Assembly (NCBI GenBank): GCA_017965495.1
Contig: JAGCPW010000044.1
Span: 59,859-123,858 of the forward strand
Direction of reading: 5' to 3'
Source: Eubacterium sp.
GTDB lineage: Bacteria > Bacillota > Clostridia > Lachnospirales > Lachnospiraceae
Length of the DNA: 64,000 nt
Shown here in pieces: positions 36,076 through 44,156 of this stretch (its first letter is position 1; every line of letters starts with the position of its first letter). The translations under genes were made by a program, and so were the position numbers. Under the pieces are notes generated by a model. It was not told the origin of the DNA and ran no database searches. It saw only the letters and a list, made by a program, of their open reading frames with translations.

Positions 36076-37623
36076 ATGAAAAAGAATATTTTCAAAAAAC
36101 TTATAGTTAGTGTTCTATCTCTATCTCTTATGTTCAGTTTTTCAGCTCCAGTAGCTGCAGCTTCACACGCTGCCAATGGTTCAAACATTATGCCAGCTAA
36201 TGGCAAATGGGTTTCAGATTGTGTTCGTGATGATTTGAATTATGATCCAAGTGGAAAGGGCCCATGTACTGAATGGGAGATTGCTCTACTAAAAGAGATG
36301 GATACCAATCTTAAGAAAGAGTTAGGTAGTTACTACACTAATATTAAAACATGGAACCCATATACTCTAGAGCAGAACTATGCTACAGCTATGTCAAACT
36401 TGACAGACGCACATAACGCAGGTAAAGTTTCAGATGCTGAATATGAACGTCTACAGACAGTAACTGGCTGGGACGGAATTATGGGATGGCAGAGTTTTAC
36501 ACAAGGTAGAATGATTGACCCTAACACATCAAAAGAAGCAACTATGTACGTTGCCAACACAGGTTGGGACGGAGAATATGCTGCACAGACTTATGGTGGA
36601 GAGAAAAAATTAGTTGCTGACAATCCTTGGGGATTAACAATTACAATGGATAAGATTCCAGTTGAGTATACTCGTTACTATACAATGGAATTTGACATTG
36701 CATCAGATCTACAGGGTAAGGATAATGAAACAGGTCTACAAGAAAGATCAGATAAATATTGTATCGTTAAAGCTTTTGACTATCAGTCAAGAGGAGAACC
36801 ATCAGCTGCATTTGAATCATTCCAGGTAAATGGAAAAGAAGCTGCAAAAGATGGTAAATTTAAAATTGCTAAAACTCCTAAGGGAGAAAATCTAGTAAAA
36901 ACACATATCAAAGCCACATTTAAGATTCCAGATTCTAAGAATGAGTGGAGTGGTGGACACGATGCAGGTATGTTCACAAAGATGGGAATTAAATTTGCAT
37001 TGGGCGCATTCTCAAAATCTCATGAAGATGAAGTGGAAAAAGGCGAAGCTCCTCAGTGGGAAGAAGTTGCTAATAAAGGCTATATATATGTAACTGATTT
37101 GAAAGTTATCGCAGGCACACAGTATGCTGTAAGATATTACGATGGATCAGTACAGAAAGATTTAAGATATGTTAACGAATATGATCAGGCTAAGAATATT
37201 GCTCTAAAGAAGAAGGGCTATACACAGACTGGTTACATCAATATGGCTACAGGTTCTAAGTTTAGTTTCGGAACTCTAATTGAGCAAGATACTAACTTAA
37301 AAGCTACTTGGACTAAGACACAGAAACCTAAAAAGGCATCATTTACTGCGAAGAGTAAGAAGAAAAAGAAAATCACAGTAAAATTCAAGAAGAATGCTAA
37401 CGCTAGAGGTTATCAAGTAAAATACTCACACAACAAGAAGTTCAAGAAGAAATCTAAGTATAAAACAAAGACTAAGAACACATCAAAGACATCAACTTAT
37501 ACAATCAAAGGACTTAAGTCATCTAAGATAGCATATGTTAAAGCTAGAGCTTACAACCTAGATTCTTGTGGAAACAAGATTTATGGTAAGTGGAGCAAGA
37601 GAAAGAGCGTTTACGTTAAATAA
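36076..37623 (+). CDS. Secreted protein with CBM-like, InlB-type repeat and Lys-rich FN3 domains (paralogue A)
   Basis: 515 residues. Signal peptide ends near PVAAASHA. An extra segment (about 45-145) precedes a beta-sandwich region with TGWDGEYAAQTYGG, LVADNPWGLTITM and RYYTMEFDIASDL. Then comes a repeat like the Listeria-Bacteroides/InlB B-repeat (VRYYDGSV to NLKATWTK), and a Lys-rich fibronectin-III-like end. It is paralogous to the gene at 37803: the same three domains with many identical stretches. There is no catalytic signature. A good TTAGGAGG ribosome site precedes the ATG. A surface or secreted glycan-binding role is inferred. Confidence 0.62.
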   Translation: MKKNIFKKLIVSVLSLSLMFSFSAPVAAASHAANGSNIMPANGKWVSDCVRDDLNYDPSGKGPCTEWEIALLKEMDTNLKKELGSYYTNIKTWNPYTLEQNYATAMSNLTDAHNAGKVSDAEYERLQTVTGWDGIMGWQSFTQGRMIDPNTSKEATMYVANTGWDGEYAAQTYGGEKKLVADNPWGLTITMDKIPVEYTRYYTMEFDIASDLQGKDNETGLQERSDKYCIVKAFDYQSRGEPSAAFESFQVNGKEAAKDGKFKIAKTPKGENLVKTHIKATFKIPDSKNEWSGGHDAGMFTKMGIKFALGAFSKSHEDEVEKGEAPQWEEVANKGYIYVTDLKVIAGTQYAVRYYDGSVQKDLRYVNEYDQAKNIALKKKGYTQTGYINMATGSKFSFGTLIEQDTNLKATWTKTQKPKKASFTAKSKKKKKITVKFKKNANARGYQVKYSHNKKFKKKSKYKTKTKNTSKTSTYTIKGLKSSKIAYVKARAYNLDSCGNKIYGKWSKRKSVYVK

Positions 37624-37639
37624 TTTTTCATTTTTAAAT

Positions 37640-37681
37640 GCACAGAGAGGTGACCAATCATCACCTTTCTGTGCTATTTTT
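37640..37681 (+). terminator. Intrinsic terminator
   Basis: 14-bp stem GCACAGAGAGGTGA / TCACCTTTCTGTGC (one G-T pair) with a 7-base loop, followed by TATTTTT. Confidence 0.88.
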
Positions 37682-37762
37682 ATGTTAGTATAATAATGTA
37701 AAAAATATTAGTAAATATCCTTACATTTTGTTATAATTATAAGGAAGTTTGACCGGATTAGA

Positions 37763-37784
37763 TTTAGATGAAAAAACATCTAAA
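37763..37784 (+). promoter_or_regulatory. Leader hairpin just before the ribosome site
   Basis: TTTAGATG-A6-CATCTAAA forms a perfect 8-bp hairpin that ends six bases before the AGGAG of the next gene. It could influence translation or mRNA stability; no known riboswitch fits. Confidence 0.5.
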
Positions 37785-37802
37785 ACTTAAAGGAGTATAG
37801 TT

Positions 37803-39200
37803 GTGAAGAAGGTTATTTTGAAAAGAAACTTAATGAAAAAACTAGTAGTTAGCATACTTTCTCTATCTATGGTATTTGGACTATCTGGTTCAGTTTTTGG
37901 TGCATCACATGCACCTAACGGAGCTAATGTTATTCCAAGCACTGCTAAGTGGACTAGTTTTTCTATTTGTACAAGAGAAGACGGCGGTTCTTGGGAAGAC
38001 TCATTAAAACAGGTTTATAGAACCAATTCTGATGGTAGTTACTTTCTAGATGAGAATGGAAATAAAGTTACCTTTGTAAAAGGTGTTGATTACGCCACAG
38101 AAGGTTGGATTAACGGATCAGAAGGATTGAAAAATGATTCTAGTGAAGTTACTTTCTACTGCAAGGCTACTGGATGGGACGGTGAATATGGACAGATGAC
38201 CAGAGGAGGCCCATCTATTCTAGTTGCTGATAACCCATGGGGAATGACACTAACTATGACAGGCATTCCAGTTGAGTTTGGTCGCTACTATACAATGGAA
38301 TTTGATATGCTTGGTGATCTTAATGCAGTTAAATATGACGCTCTTACTGGCAAGACCACATATGAACCAGCAGAAAAACACATTTTGCTTAAGGCATATG
38401 ATTACAATTCAAATGGCGAACCATCTGCGGCATTTGAAAATGTTAAACAAGATGATAAAGAAATCTCTAAAGATGGATTTATAGAAGTTAAGAAAAAAGA
38501 TGCAGGTTACTCTCACATAGTTGCTAAATTTAAAATCCCTGAGTCACCAGATGACTGGGGTGGTGGAAAACACAAAGGTTCTTTCACTAATGTGGGTATC
38601 AAGTTCGCACTTGGAGCAAACTTAATCTCATATAAAAATGAAGGATCGATGAGAGGAAACATTCATATCAAGAATATGAAGATGTTGGCTGGAAAACAGT
38701 ACACAGTTAAGTATTATGACGGTGCTGTACACAAGGCTACAAAGTTCGTAAATGACGAAGAATCTGCTAATAGTGTTAAACTCTCAAGAGCATATAACAC
38801 ATTGGCTGGATATACAGATATGGCTACTGGCAAGAAGTTCAACTTCTCAACTATCTTAACTAAAGATATGAACCTAAGAGCTATTTGGACTAAGACTCCA
38901 GCTCCTGGTAAAGCATCACTCAAAGTTAAGAGTAAAAAGAAGAAGAGAGAAACAGTAACATTCGGAGCTAACAAGAATGTAAGGGGATACCAAGTAATGT
39001 ATTCCTACAGTAGCAAATTTAAGAAGAAATCAAAATTCAAAACAAAGACTAAGAATACAACGAATACCTCCACATACACTATTAAGTCTCTTAAGTCGGG
39101 CGCAGTAGTTTATGTAAAGACAAGAGCTTTCAATCTTGACTCAGCAGGTAACAAAGTATTTGGTGCATGGAGCTCACGTAAAGTGGCTTACGTAAGATAA
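37803..39200 (+). CDS. Secreted protein with CBM-like, InlB-type repeat and Lys-rich FN3 domains (paralogue B)
   Basis: 465 residues, starting at GTG 37803 with AGGAG seven bases upstream; an internal ATG ten codons on would still leave a complete signal peptide. Cleavage is expected after SVFGAS. The beta-sandwich region has TGWDGEYGQMTRGG, LVADNPWGMTLTM and RYYTMEFDMLGDL. The InlB-type repeat (VKYYDGAV to NLRAIWTK) and Lys-rich fibronectin-III-like end follow, matching paralogue A throughout. It lacks the extra N-terminal segment of A. The two genes probably arose by tandem duplication and then diverged in ligand surface. Confidence 0.62.
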   Translation: MKKVILKRNLMKKLVVSILSLSMVFGLSGSVFGASHAPNGANVIPSTAKWTSFSICTREDGGSWEDSLKQVYRTNSDGSYFLDENGNKVTFVKGVDYATEGWINGSEGLKNDSSEVTFYCKATGWDGEYGQMTRGGPSILVADNPWGMTLTMTGIPVEFGRYYTMEFDMLGDLNAVKYDALTGKTTYEPAEKHILLKAYDYNSNGEPSAAFENVKQDDKEISKDGFIEVKKKDAGYSHIVAKFKIPESPDDWGGGKHKGSFTNVGIKFALGANLISYKNEGSMRGNIHIKNMKMLAGKQYTVKYYDGAVHKATKFVNDEESANSVKLSRAYNTLAGYTDMATGKKFNFSTILTKDMNLRAIWTKTPAPGKASLKVKSKKKKRETVTFGANKNVRGYQVMYSYSSKFKKKSKFKTKTKNTTNTSTYTIKSLKSGAVVYVKTRAFNLDSAGNKVFGAWSSRKVAYVR

Positions 39201-39213
39201 AAAAGGAAATAGT

Positions 39214-39252
39214 GGTGTGGGGAGACTTAGATATTTTCCCCACGCCTTTTTT
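39214..39252 (+). terminator. Intrinsic terminator
   Basis: Stem GGTGTGGGG / CCCCACGCC with a 15-base loop and six T. Confidence 0.85.
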
Positions 39253-39285
39253 AATAAAAAATAAATGTAAAGGAACGGAAGAAAA

Positions 39286-40806
39286 ATGAAGAAAGTTATA
39301 ACAATTATTCTATCAATTGCATTATTTGTATCAGGAATGACAGTTACTCCAGTAGCGGCTAAAGATACTATGACTCCTGACGAATGGAAAACTCAAGCTA
39401 TTACAGCTCCTAAAGCTAATAGTTTGATTGGTGCTGGTCACATTGATCTTAAATGGTGGGGTAATCTTGAAAATGCTAGTAAGTATACTGCATATGTAGA
39501 TTCTAAAGCTGTTAAGACATTGAACGCAGGTGACCCAGCAATGATGAGTGTAGATTTTTATACTGTAAAAGTTAGTGCTCACACAGCCTATGTGGTAGCA
39601 GAACAGACGGACGGCACAAAAGTTCAGACAGATACAGTAAAATTCTACGTAACTAAAAAAGGTATCTGCGTTAATACAAAAGATATGGGTGTGAAAGTAG
39701 ACCCAGCAGATATGAACCTTGGTTGGTACTACAACTGGGATAATAAATCATTTGAAGAGACTGGATTCTCGAATACTAAATTCTATGGAATGGATTATGT
39801 ACCTCAGTTCTGGGGAGACCCAAGAGATCCATATCCAGATTGCTTCGATAGATTTAAAGCACAGGGATATAAATATGTATTAGGTTTCAACGAGCCAGAT
39901 TTGGTTTGGGAATCTAACTTCAAGACAGACGTTGCTATGAGAAGATGGATGAAAGACATTATGCCAAACAAGGGCAATATGCTTCTTGGTTCACCAGCAG
40001 TTTCTGTATTCCCACAGTGGTCAGATTGGTGGAAACAGTATTGGAATATTCTTCCAGGTTCTGCTAAATCAGCTACTAACTTTATAGCAGTACATAACTA
40101 CAATAAATACTACAATGGTTCACAGACAGCGCTTGATTATCTAGAGAAGATAGATGAGTGTTATAACAAATATAGAAAACCTATTTGGATTACAGAGTTC
40201 GCTATCTGGAAGTTCGATAAGAACGACAAAGCAGGATGCGCTAAGACTCAGGAATTCATGAGAATAGTTCTTAAAGGTTTGAATGAGAGAAGTTATGTTG
40301 AGAGATATGCTTGGTTCTCACCAGACTATAACTCAAAAGATGCAAGTTCATCTAGTCTATTTGACTATGGAACAGGAAATCTTACAACTATAGGTAAGGT
40401 TTATGCTCAGATTGGAAATCCAGCAGGTTATCCAGCTAAGACATATGGTGTACCTTCTGGTTCTAATGTAAATACTTCAGTAGCATCTTGTATTGCATCA
40501 CAAAAGACTACTCTATACGGACTAACAAAGAAAAAGAAAGCATTCAAATATTCAATCAAAGCAATGGATGGTGCTGTTAAGTATCAGATCCAGTACTCAC
40601 TAAGCAAGAAGTTTAGTAAGAAGAAAAAATACAAGACTAAGATTAAGACAGTAGGAGCTACTACTTCAGACGAGAAGAACGGTACTATCAAGAAGCTTAA
40701 GAAAAAGAAAAGATACTATGTACGCGTAAGAGCGATCAAACAATTCTTAGGAAAGAATTACTACTGTGCATGGAGTGGTAGACAGTCAGTTAAGACTAAA
40801 AAATAA
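39286..40806 (+). CDS. Secreted GH128 (Asl1-like) beta-1,3-glucanase, short form
   Basis: 506 residues. Signal peptide to about residue 25 (VTPVAAKD), a short Ig-like region (about 30-125) similar to that of the other two glucanases, and a GH128 barrel with NLGWYYNWD. Acid/base Glu203 sits in LGFNEPD, nucleophile Glu304 in KPIWITEFAIW, and ERYAWFSPDYN follows. It goes directly, without a Pro/Thr linker, into a Lys-rich fibronectin-III-like end (KYQIQYSLSKKFSKKKKY). It is separated from the next glucanase by 61 bases without a terminator, so the two are probably cotranscribed. Confidence 0.82.
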   Translation: MKKVITIILSIALFVSGMTVTPVAAKDTMTPDEWKTQAITAPKANSLIGAGHIDLKWWGNLENASKYTAYVDSKAVKTLNAGDPAMMSVDFYTVKVSAHTAYVVAEQTDGTKVQTDTVKFYVTKKGICVNTKDMGVKVDPADMNLGWYYNWDNKSFEETGFSNTKFYGMDYVPQFWGDPRDPYPDCFDRFKAQGYKYVLGFNEPDLVWESNFKTDVAMRRWMKDIMPNKGNMLLGSPAVSVFPQWSDWWKQYWNILPGSAKSATNFIAVHNYNKYYNGSQTALDYLEKIDECYNKYRKPIWITEFAIWKFDKNDKAGCAKTQEFMRIVLKGLNERSYVERYAWFSPDYNSKDASSSSLFDYGTGNLTTIGKVYAQIGNPAGYPAKTYGVPSGSNVNTSVASCIASQKTTLYGLTKKKKAFKYSIKAMDGAVKYQIQYSLSKKFSKKKKYKTKIKTVGATTSDEKNGTIKKLKKKKRYYVRVRAIKQFLGKNYYCAWSGRQSVKTKK

Positions 40807-40867
40807 TTAGTTGTTGTTTATTGATATTCTGTGAGGAAGAATATTTGTAAAGGATAAAGGTGACGAT

Positions 40868-42901
40868 ATGAAAATCACTAAAAGAATTTTAACAATTGTA
40901 TTATCATTAGCTCTTGTAGTGGGCGGACTATACCTAGTTGCGCCAAAGGATACAAGTGCGGCTACAGATTTTGCAATTACAGCGCCAAAGACAGATTCCA
41001 TTAAGGCGGCTGGTCCAATTGATATCACTTGGGAAGATGCAAACAGTATGAAACAGGTTGCAAGCTATGATGTCTTTGTCGATGGCAAGTTGGAAAAGAA
41101 TACTACAGCTACCAAATATGAGTTCTATACTACTAAAGTTAACTTCCATAAAGTTTGGATTAGAGCAAACTTTAAAGATGGATCAAACCATTACACTAGA
41201 ACAATAAGATTTGGTGTTACTAAGAAGGGTCTTGGTACAGAAACTGGAATGGGCCAGAACAACATCAAGACTAAAGAAATGGGTCTCGGCTGGTATTATA
41301 ACTGGGGTAGAGGCGCAATTAATACTGACAAGTATAAAGATTTAGAGTATGTCCCAATGGTTTGGGGTGATACTAATGCCAATACTATTAAGAGTAAAAT
41401 GGAAACAGCTATCAACCAAGGAAGTAAACATATGCTTGGCTTTAACGAGCCAGATATGGACTGGAGCGGTGGCGGTTGTAATATGGAAACTAGTACAGCT
41501 ATAAATCTATGGCCTAACTTTACTCAGTATATGGACAGAATCAGAGTTGGTTCTCCAGCGTATGCTATTTGGGGAAGCGGCAGTAAGATGGTTCAGTTCA
41601 TGGCAGGAGTAGAAAACAATGTAGATTTCGTTTGCCTACACTGTTATCCAGCTGACTGGAACGGTGGAAAATCAATGGCAGATTGGTTCATTCAAAGCGT
41701 AGTAAAAGATGCTTACAACAGATATCATAAACCAATTTGGATTACAGAATATTCTACTTCAGGAAACGGAATTACTCAGGAGGGAACAGCATCATTTATT
41801 GAGAATTTATTCCCTGCATTGGATGAGTTAGAGTATGTGGAGAGACATGCGTGGTTCTCGTTCAACTCAGCATCATTTGGCGGTGGATTATATAATTATT
41901 CAACAGGCGAACTTTCAAAGTCTGGACAGATGTTTGCAGATAAGGGTAATCCTGAAACAGACTATGTAGCTGGTCCAGAAGTTAACCCAAGAGATCCATA
42001 TGAGACTACTACACCTAGACCAACTACACCACCTACCACAACACTTAAACCATACTCAGACATTGAGGCTAACATAGATGTACCTCAAGATGAGTGGGGT
42101 AAATTTGGTAATTATGGTGTATACACTGGTACTTGGGAAGGATCAAATACAGCTAAGGCTGGAGTAGATCCTAAAGACCCATCACATATCGTAGTTAAGA
42201 GAACAAATGATACATATACAAGCGCTTGGTTAACTCAGGTTAAACTTGAATTACCTGGCCTTGATCCAAATGAGGAATATACATATGAGTGGCCTATCGT
42301 ATCTAAAGTTAAACAGGGAACTCTTGTTTCTTCAAATGGAGAAGATGGCGACAACAACAGAACATATTTGAATGGTCAAGATCAGAAGTTAACAGGTAAA
42401 ACAGAAGTATCTAGCGAGGGTGTTCCACAAATAGTAGTAGGACTAGGATGGATTAATAGTACTAACCAGATTAGTTTCTATATGCCAATAGTTAAGGATA
42501 AATATGGAAACAGAGTTTATCCTAAGGAATTACCAACTACTGTAGCACCTACCACAGCGCCTGTTACAAAGAAACCAACTGTTAAACCTACAGCTAAGCC
42601 TACTGCCAAGATTAAAAAGCCTGGCAAAGCTAAGATTAAATCAGCTAAGAATAAGAAGAAGAGAAAGATTAAATTATCTCTTAAGAAGATGAAAGGCGTT
42701 ACAGGATATCACATCAGATATTCAGACAGCAAGAAGTTTGACGGTTATTGGGAGAAGTATACTAAGAAAGTTAAAGTTACTCTAAAGAAGCTTGATAAGG
42801 GTACTAAGTATTACATCAAAGCTAGAGCTTACAAGAAAGTAAATAAAACTATTGTTTACGGTAAGTGGAGTAAGAAAAAGAAAGTTAAAGTTAAGAAATA
42901 A
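40868..42901 (+). CDS. Secreted GH128 (Asl1-like) beta-1,3-glucanase with CBM-like and Lys-rich FN3 modules
   Basis: 677 residues, the largest of the set. Signal peptide to about residue 33 (KDTSAAT), an Ig-like region (35-125) and a GH128 barrel with GLGWYYNWG. Acid/base Glu194 sits in LGFNEPD, nucleophile Glu294 in KPIWITEYST, and ERHAWFSFN follows. A Thr/Pro linker leads to a beta-sandwich region (about 393-555; YTSAWLTQVKLELPGLD, IVVGLGWINSTNQISFYMP) that looks like a carbohydrate-binding module. A second linker and the Lys-rich fibronectin-III-like end complete it. The domain order (enzyme, binding module, basic module) combines parts found separately in its neighbours. Confidence 0.82.
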   Translation: MKITKRILTIVLSLALVVGGLYLVAPKDTSAATDFAITAPKTDSIKAAGPIDITWEDANSMKQVASYDVFVDGKLEKNTTATKYEFYTTKVNFHKVWIRANFKDGSNHYTRTIRFGVTKKGLGTETGMGQNNIKTKEMGLGWYYNWGRGAINTDKYKDLEYVPMVWGDTNANTIKSKMETAINQGSKHMLGFNEPDMDWSGGGCNMETSTAINLWPNFTQYMDRIRVGSPAYAIWGSGSKMVQFMAGVENNVDFVCLHCYPADWNGGKSMADWFIQSVVKDAYNRYHKPIWITEYSTSGNGITQEGTASFIENLFPALDELEYVERHAWFSFNSASFGGGLYNYSTGELSKSGQMFADKGNPETDYVAGPEVNPRDPYETTTPRPTTPPTTTLKPYSDIEANIDVPQDEWGKFGNYGVYTGTWEGSNTAKAGVDPKDPSHIVVKRTNDTYTSAWLTQVKLELPGLDPNEEYTYEWPIVSKVKQGTLVSSNGEDGDNNRTYLNGQDQKLTGKTEVSSEGVPQIVVGLGWINSTNQISFYMPIVKDKYGNRVYPKELPTTVAPTTAPVTKKPTVKPTAKPTAKIKKPGKAKIKSAKNKKKRKIKLSLKKMKGVTGYHIRYSDSKKFDGYWEKYTKKVKVTLKKLDKGTKYYIKARAYKKVNKTIVYGKWSKKKKVKVKK

Positions 42902-42909
42902 AGATAAAG

Positions 42910-42937
42910 AAGGAGCCTAGAGATAGGCTCCTTTTTT
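42910..42937 (+). terminator. Intrinsic terminator ending the secreted cluster
   Basis: Perfect 10-bp stem AAGGAGCCTA / TAGGCTCCTT with a GAGA loop, followed by T residues. Confidence 0.92.
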
Positions 42938-42962
42938 AGTGGATAAATGTGATAGTGGTTGG

Positions 42963-42991
42963 TTGACATGCTTATATTAGAATGTTAAGAT
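42963..42991 (+). promoter_or_regulatory. Promoter of the lysine riboswitch-dapAB operon
   Basis: Consensus TTGACA (42963-42968), 17-base spacer, TAAGAT (42986-42991). Transcription should start at about 42998, just before the riboswitch. Confidence 0.8.
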
Positions 42992-43005
42992 TATAGGGAA
43001 TTAAA

Positions 43006-43168
43006 CATAGTAGAGGCTGCGCTAGATAAGAGTAAGTTATAGGATGCACCTAAGCAGTTGAGTATAACTGAAAGGAGATAGCGCCGAAGGATAACTGGTA
43101 GGAAGGTTGTCCTGGGCATAAGATAAATAATCTTATGACTGTCATCAAAAAGATGGAGAGCTACTTAT
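43006..43168 (+). ncRNA. Lysine riboswitch (L box)
   Basis: Matches the lysine-sensing leader: AGAGGCTGCG and AAGAGTA near the 5' side, CTGAAAGGAGATAGCGCCGA in the core, CTGGGC, the GACTGTCATC segment and GATGGAGAGCTACT at the 3' side. The closing stem pairs AGTAG (about 43009-43013) with CTACT (43161-43165). It lies directly upstream of dapA, a lysine biosynthesis gene. A terminator follows, and GAGCT (43158-43162) can pair with AGCTC (43186-43190) of that terminator as an antiterminator. Lysine binding should therefore favour termination. Confidence 0.92.
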
Positions 43169-43180
43169 TAATTTTTGAAA

Positions 43181-43212
43181 AAGGAAGCTCGAAGTAATGA
43201 GCTTCCTTTTTT
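43181..43212 (+). terminator. Riboswitch-controlled terminator
   Basis: Stem AAGGAAGCTC / GAGCTTCCTT around GAAGTAAT, with a six-T tail. Its left arm overlaps the predicted antiterminator pairing partner of the lysine riboswitch. Confidence 0.9.
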
Positions 43213-43262
43213 ACAAGATAAGTACACTATTGTTTAAAATATATTTTTAGGAGGACATAGAA

Positions 43263-44147
43263 ATGTCTATATTTAAAGGAGCGGGTGTAGCTATTATTAC
43301 ACCATTCAAAGAAAACGGAGATGTTAACTTTGAAGAATTTGGAAAACTAATCGAGATGCAGATTGAAGGTGGAACAGATGCCATTATCGTATGCGGAACT
43401 ACAGGTGAAGCATCTACTATGAACGATGACGAGCATCTAGCTACTATCAAGTATTGTATTGATAAAGTAGCTGGTAGAATCCCAGTAGTAGCTGGTACAG
43501 GTTCAAACAGCACTAAAGAAGCAGTTAACCTATCAAAACAGGCTGCTGATCTTGGTGCAGATGGACTTTTGTGTGTAACACCTTACTACAATAAGGCTAC
43601 ACAGGATGGTTTATATCAGTACTACAAGGCTATTTCAGATGCTGTAGATATTCCAATCATTATGTACAACGTACCAGGACGTACAAGTACTAATATCCAG
43701 CCTGAGACTGCAGTTAGAATAGCAAAAGAAGTAGAAAACGTAGTTGCTATTAAAGAAGCATCAGGAAACATTGCACAGGTTGCAAAACTTGCAGCACTAG
43801 CTGATGGTTGTCTTGATATTTACTCAGGAAATGATGACCAGGTTCTTCCTCTTATGTCACTTGGCGGAATTGGTGTTATTTCTGTATGGAGTAATGTGGC
43901 ACCTAAACAGGTTCACGATATGGCTACAGCATATCTAAACGGTGATGTGGAGACAGCAAGAAAGCTTCAACTAGAAGCAATCGATTTGATTGGCGCGCTT
44001 TTCTGCGAAGTAAATCCTATCCCAGTTAAAGCTGGTGTAAATATGCTAGGATACAACGCAGGATCACTTCGTCCACCTCTAACAGAGATGACAGATGCCG
44101 GCAAAGAACGCTTAAGAAAAGCAATGGAAGACTACGGCATTCTATAG
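43263..44147 (+). CDS. dapA: 4-hydroxy-tetrahydrodipicolinate synthase
   Basis: First committed enzyme of the diaminopimelate/lysine branch, condensing pyruvate with aspartate semialdehyde. The 294-residue TIM barrel has GTTGEASTM, TPYYNKATQDGL, YNVPGRTSTN with the catalytic Tyr, and the Schiff-base Lys in VVAIKEASGN. A TTAGGAGG site precedes the ATG. Lysine riboswitch control upstream matches its role in both lysine and cell-wall diaminopimelate supply. Confidence 0.97.
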   Translation: MSIFKGAGVAIITPFKENGDVNFEEFGKLIEMQIEGGTDAIIVCGTTGEASTMNDDEHLATIKYCIDKVAGRIPVVAGTGSNSTKEAVNLSKQAADLGADGLLCVTPYYNKATQDGLYQYYKAISDAVDIPIIMYNVPGRTSTNIQPETAVRIAKEVENVVAIKEASGNIAQVAKLAALADGCLDIYSGNDDQVLPLMSLGGIGVISVWSNVAPKQVHDMATAYLNGDVETARKLQLEAIDLIGALFCEVNPIPVKAGVNMLGYNAGSLRPPLTEMTDAGKERLRKAMEDYGIL

Positions 44148-44156
44148 GAGGAGATT

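Noticed and set aside
32265-42898. Lysine-codon-rich DNA stretches looking like nucleotide repeats
   Set aside because: The similarity comes from AAG/AAA codon runs in the FN3-like modules. The DNA copies are not identical, have no fixed unit length and do not form a CRISPR or tandem array.
31680-42901. Possible prophage or genomic island
   Set aside because: No integrase, transposase, phage structural gene, tRNA or flanking direct repeats were seen around the secreted cluster, and ribosome sites look like those of neighbours. Horizontal gain remains possible but unsupported.
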